Origin: Cylicocyclus nassatus
Lineage: Eukaryota; Nematoda; Chromadorea; Rhabditida; Strongylidae
Assembly: GCA_958299035.1 (NCBI GenBank)
Contig: CATQJL010000223.1
Span: forward strand, 124,001-188,000
Length of the DNA stretch: 64,000 nt
Direction of reading: 5' to 3'
The notes below the pieces were generated by a model. It did no database searches. It was not told the DNA's origin and saw only the letters and a list, made by a program, of their open reading frames with translations. Of the stretch, positions 61,050 through 64,000 are shown piece by piece (position 1 is the stretch's first letter; each line of letters opens with the position of its first letter). The translations under genes were made by a program, and so were the position numbers.

Positions 61050-62270
61050 GTGAGTACAAGTTTTTGATTATATGAAGGTATGCGGCTTTGGTAAAAGAGT
61101 TGGTCATAAGGATTACGGTAGCGACTACGGTATGGGGATAACCTAAGTATAATGGAATTGTCCTCAGCCTTGGCTGTCTTGCAACTCTACACTTCAAGAT
61201 TATTGTACGAAAATTATCAACAAAAGGGCTCCAATATCGAAAATAGCTAATCCTATGGTACCCTTGACATTCCAAGGCAAAGTACAGACATAAAAGTATG
61301 TATATGACTAGATGTCGTTGAAAGGTTAGCTAAGGTGACAAACTACAGAAATGTATTTATTACCTGTGTCGTGCAGCACGTCAAAAGTGCACATACCAGC
61401 CCACATGACAGATATGTTTAGCTGTTAAGCAATAACAAGTATAGCAGGCCCCGATGTGTGATTGTACTTTAAGGGGAAGACCTTCGACTATGCAAAAGCC
61501 TTTAGCAAAGTGTGCTTTGATTTGCAGCTAGTGCATAGTGCAGTTTACACTATGCTGTTGTCCGTCTCTTCTTACTGTATTCTACCGTAAACTCATTACA
61601 ACTTAGGCTTTTGACATTCAAGCCAATCCCTTCCTACCTATGAAAGACACACAAAAATCTAACTACGTAAAAATGTATGAATTTCTGATTTTCTTGATTA
61701 GCACAATTCAGTGGGTGATAGGAATTACAACCGCTAGACTTTGCCTGATCGAACAACTACATGTTGTTGTGTCTGTCAATGCATATTTTGTACCAGTAGA
61801 CCGCTTAGGCGGTAATAGTAATGTCCTTTGATTCTCAAATCTTGTGCGACAAAATGGAACTCGTGTTTCGCTTATGGATGTCAAATGAAGTCTCATAATA
61901 TGTAAGATTACTGTAAAGGTGGGATGTTAGACACAACCGATAGGTTCTCTCGGACACCTAGCACAGGCTGTAATGCTCAAAGAAGCATAATTTGCGCTAA
62001 TTGTCAGGGCAGAAGGGGCGATAATGTTTTCTAATTCCCAATTTGCGCTAAAAATTTGAATATGCTGTAAAGAGCCGAAAATTTTATTTTTACTGATCAG
62101 ATAACTCGGAGGGCTATAGAGGCGACGCAGCGGGGAGAGAGCACCTAGGGGCGTTATAGGCGGCAACCTCTCTCAATCGGGTTTTGGCCCAAAACTCAAG
62201 ATTTCTGCCGCCAAGAAAACAAAATTCTAAATTTTCACAGAGCAGATGATTTGATGGTTCCTCATTTAGG
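61050..62270. other. intron 11 or downstream DNA
   Basis: Follows a good donor at 61050, so it begins as an intron. No acceptor-plus-exon that continues the frame convincingly was found. Confidence 0.4.
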
Positions 62271-62277
62271 CGGCATT

Positions 62278-62453
62278 ACTGTACAATTACTGTAGGACTA
62301 CTGCAGGGTTAATTAAAGTTGTAGGTTTGGTGTATTACCAATGCAATGCCGCATTGTAGTCATTGAAACAGATGACCTGTTAATTATTGCCCAGTATTGC
62401 TACTGCATTACTGTGGATTTAATGTAGGATTACTGTAGGACTACTGTAAGCAC
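62278..62453 (-). repeat. TACTGTAG motif clusters
   Basis: ACAATTACTGTAGGACTACTGCAG at about 62282 and GATTACTGTAGGACTACTGTAAG at about 62428 belong to the same motif family as the 39-43 kb arrays, about 145 bp apart. Confidence 0.7.
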
Positions 62454-62494
62454 CCGAAAGTCAAATGTCCCACTACTCTGCGCTTTGATACCCC

Positions 62495-62731
62495 CAGGGC
62501 TCGGCACGGGTGGCTTGGTAAATAAGCTGGATATCGTTTTTGGGACAAGAAACAAGGATTTCGTTCTTGTGGGCGAAAAGACACAACATTTGCAACGTTT
62601 ATTTTGTCGACGTTTCGTTTTTTGGAGGTTTTTAGAACTATGGTTCAGGAACAAAGAGGACTTCGTAAATTTTTGGGAAAGTGGGACTTCATTTTTTGCA
62701 TTCTCCAAAAGCCACCTCATGCCGTGCTCTG
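62495..62731 (+). mobile_element. hAT-like MITE, family A, with perfect 8-bp target duplication
   Basis: Begins CAGGGCTCGGCACGGGTGGC and ends GCCACCTCATGCCGTGCTCTG. Identical 8-mers GATACCCC flank it (62487-62494 and 62732-62739). The sequence inside the left end matches the copy at 18770. At 237 bp it is the longest of the three; open frames of 86-117 codons across it are artefacts of the element. Confidence 0.92.
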
Positions 62732-62739
62732 GATACCCC

Positions 62740-64000
62740 GAATTCAGCGAATTCTGGAATATCTGCGGAGTACAGGAGTTCAGGGGAGAGCCCGGAGTTC
62801 CTGTACTCCGTCTAAGGGCAGGAACGAAACGGAGTTAAAACTTACATACAAAATTTACATATAAAATGGTTTCTAGTTTATAAGTAACACACTTTGTGTA
62901 TAACCATCTCTATTTTTATCACTATTGTATAGTGTCCGATATTGTGGGATAACTGTAAGAGTAGATCACTTCATGTCATGATCTACTTGTGCGCCTGACA
63001 TTCAATTTCAATTTTTTCCAAGTGTTCAAAATGGTATCTGACGCCATCCAATTAGGAGTCCATAAGATTGTGCATGTATAGCAATAATATCGCCAGCCTG
63101 CCGTCAATACCCGCTCTATCACTAGTATCATATCTCACATTTTATCAATTTTTACGGTGTGATTTTAGCTGGGGCAGCAGCGATGTGAGTGCTCTGTGTG
63201 TAGAGCGGCGCAAATGGGTTTGCCTGTCATGCCCGCGACATTACTTGTATTGATAACGGCATTATACATACGTACACAGCCGAACTATCAAGATATGAGT
63301 TTAGGTGAAACCACGTGGATTGTTTGACTATGGCGTGATATGCATGCAAAGGTTAAAGTTGGGAGGAAAAGTTGAGGGAGGGGGGGGGGGAACTGTGTTG
63401 TGTCGAAAGTGCTGATGTGTTCACAGCTCAGTTATCTGAATGGTTATTTCATCTTGAAGTTTTCGAAACGAAATTTTTAGAAAAGCAAATTTTGAGTTAA
63501 GCTTGCACGCAACTTTTCAGTTCCGTAAAGTTTGGTTTCTGAAAAGAACTGCGGATTTTTTGTGCAAAATATTTTCACGTGCTTTTGTAGAGCATATCAC
63601 AAATCACTGTTTTTTTCTACTTATTTGAAATGGAGCCTTCGCAAATTTAGCAGTTTCATATTATTGAATTTTTTTCGCCTTTAGACAAGCTCGAATCATA
63701 ACATCACGGGTGCCATGCGTATCATCAAAAAAAAAAGAGTACAAAACAATTTGTAAAACCATTGCATGTTTGAGAAACTGGTGTAAAATTTATTGATTCT
63801 AGATTTTTTACTTTTGTTGTAGTGATCCGTTCATCATCTATAGAAGGCGTGATTGTGCTCGCTATAAACCTACTTTTATTGAAAAAAATCCCTCCAAATG
63901 CTCTTGCGAAATCTGACTTTGGTGACTACCGTATACCTACTGTATGCAGCATACAAAATATTAGTACGAAACTGTGTGCAGTAGAAAAACACTTCCTATG
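62740..64000. other. AT-rich non-coding stretch to the window edge
   Basis: An exon-like acceptor TGATTTTAG at about 63168 followed by CTGGGGCAGCAGCGATGTGAG is tempting, but no frame continuing the BED gene can be proved. Poly-G occurs at 63380-63390. Confidence 0.35.

Noticed and set aside
63168..63300. Exon 12 of the BED gene (LGQQRCECSVCRAAQ)
   Set aside because: There is an acceptor-like TTTTAG and the phase fits, but the peptide has no resemblance to the expected extension and runs to a stop without a good donor.

Overview
This is a gene-poor, repeat-rich stretch of nuclear DNA that looks like a nematode genome, most likely a rhabditid close to Caenorhabditis. Four things point there: splice acceptors of the TTTCAG type, short SL-nematode-style exons, dense CTACAGTA / TACTGTAG motif clusters, and a decayed RTE-class retrotransposon. 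The species cannot be named from sequence alone.

Only one protein-coding gene can be supported. It runs on the + strand from an ATG at 51702 to at least 61049 and continues past the right edge. Eleven exons join in phase to exactly 1,440 nt (480 codons). They encode a BED-type zinc-finger DNA-binding protein with an Ala/Gln/Ser/Pro-rich N-terminus, two BED fingers each preceded by a basic KR-rich stretch, and a long glutamine tract between the fingers. The missing 3' end may lie beyond 64000.

The ~50 kb upstream of the start codon has no convincing gene. It is AT-rich DNA interrupted every few kb by short GC-rich, CpG-containing islands, often beside poly-C or poly-G tracts. These could be promoters, 5' untranslated exons or enhancers of the BED gene, but nothing in the sequence proves it. 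Open frames in this region look like chance or repeat-derived frames.

Mobile elements are plentiful and mostly non-autonomous. There are three copies of one hAT-like MITE family with 8-bp target duplications (12259-12456, 18770-18926, 62495-62731) and another hAT-like MITE (7320-7564). There are also three palindromic mariner-type MITEs flanked by TA (9047-9819, 20835-21855, 37755-38438), a decayed RTE reverse transcriptase (about 230-1490), and several fold-back repeats.

Tandem and interspersed repeats include a ~170-bp unit with a GC-rich hairpin core (28388-29282), a ~120-bp intronic unit (53590-54155), a field of CTACAGTA clusters spaced about 95-180 bp (39350-43260), a 10-bp minisatellite that keeps three reading frames open (24400-24775), and CCAAT/GGGGCGTGG repeats around exon 1 of the BED gene. 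No rRNA, tRNA, spliced-leader RNA or CRISPR array was recognised.
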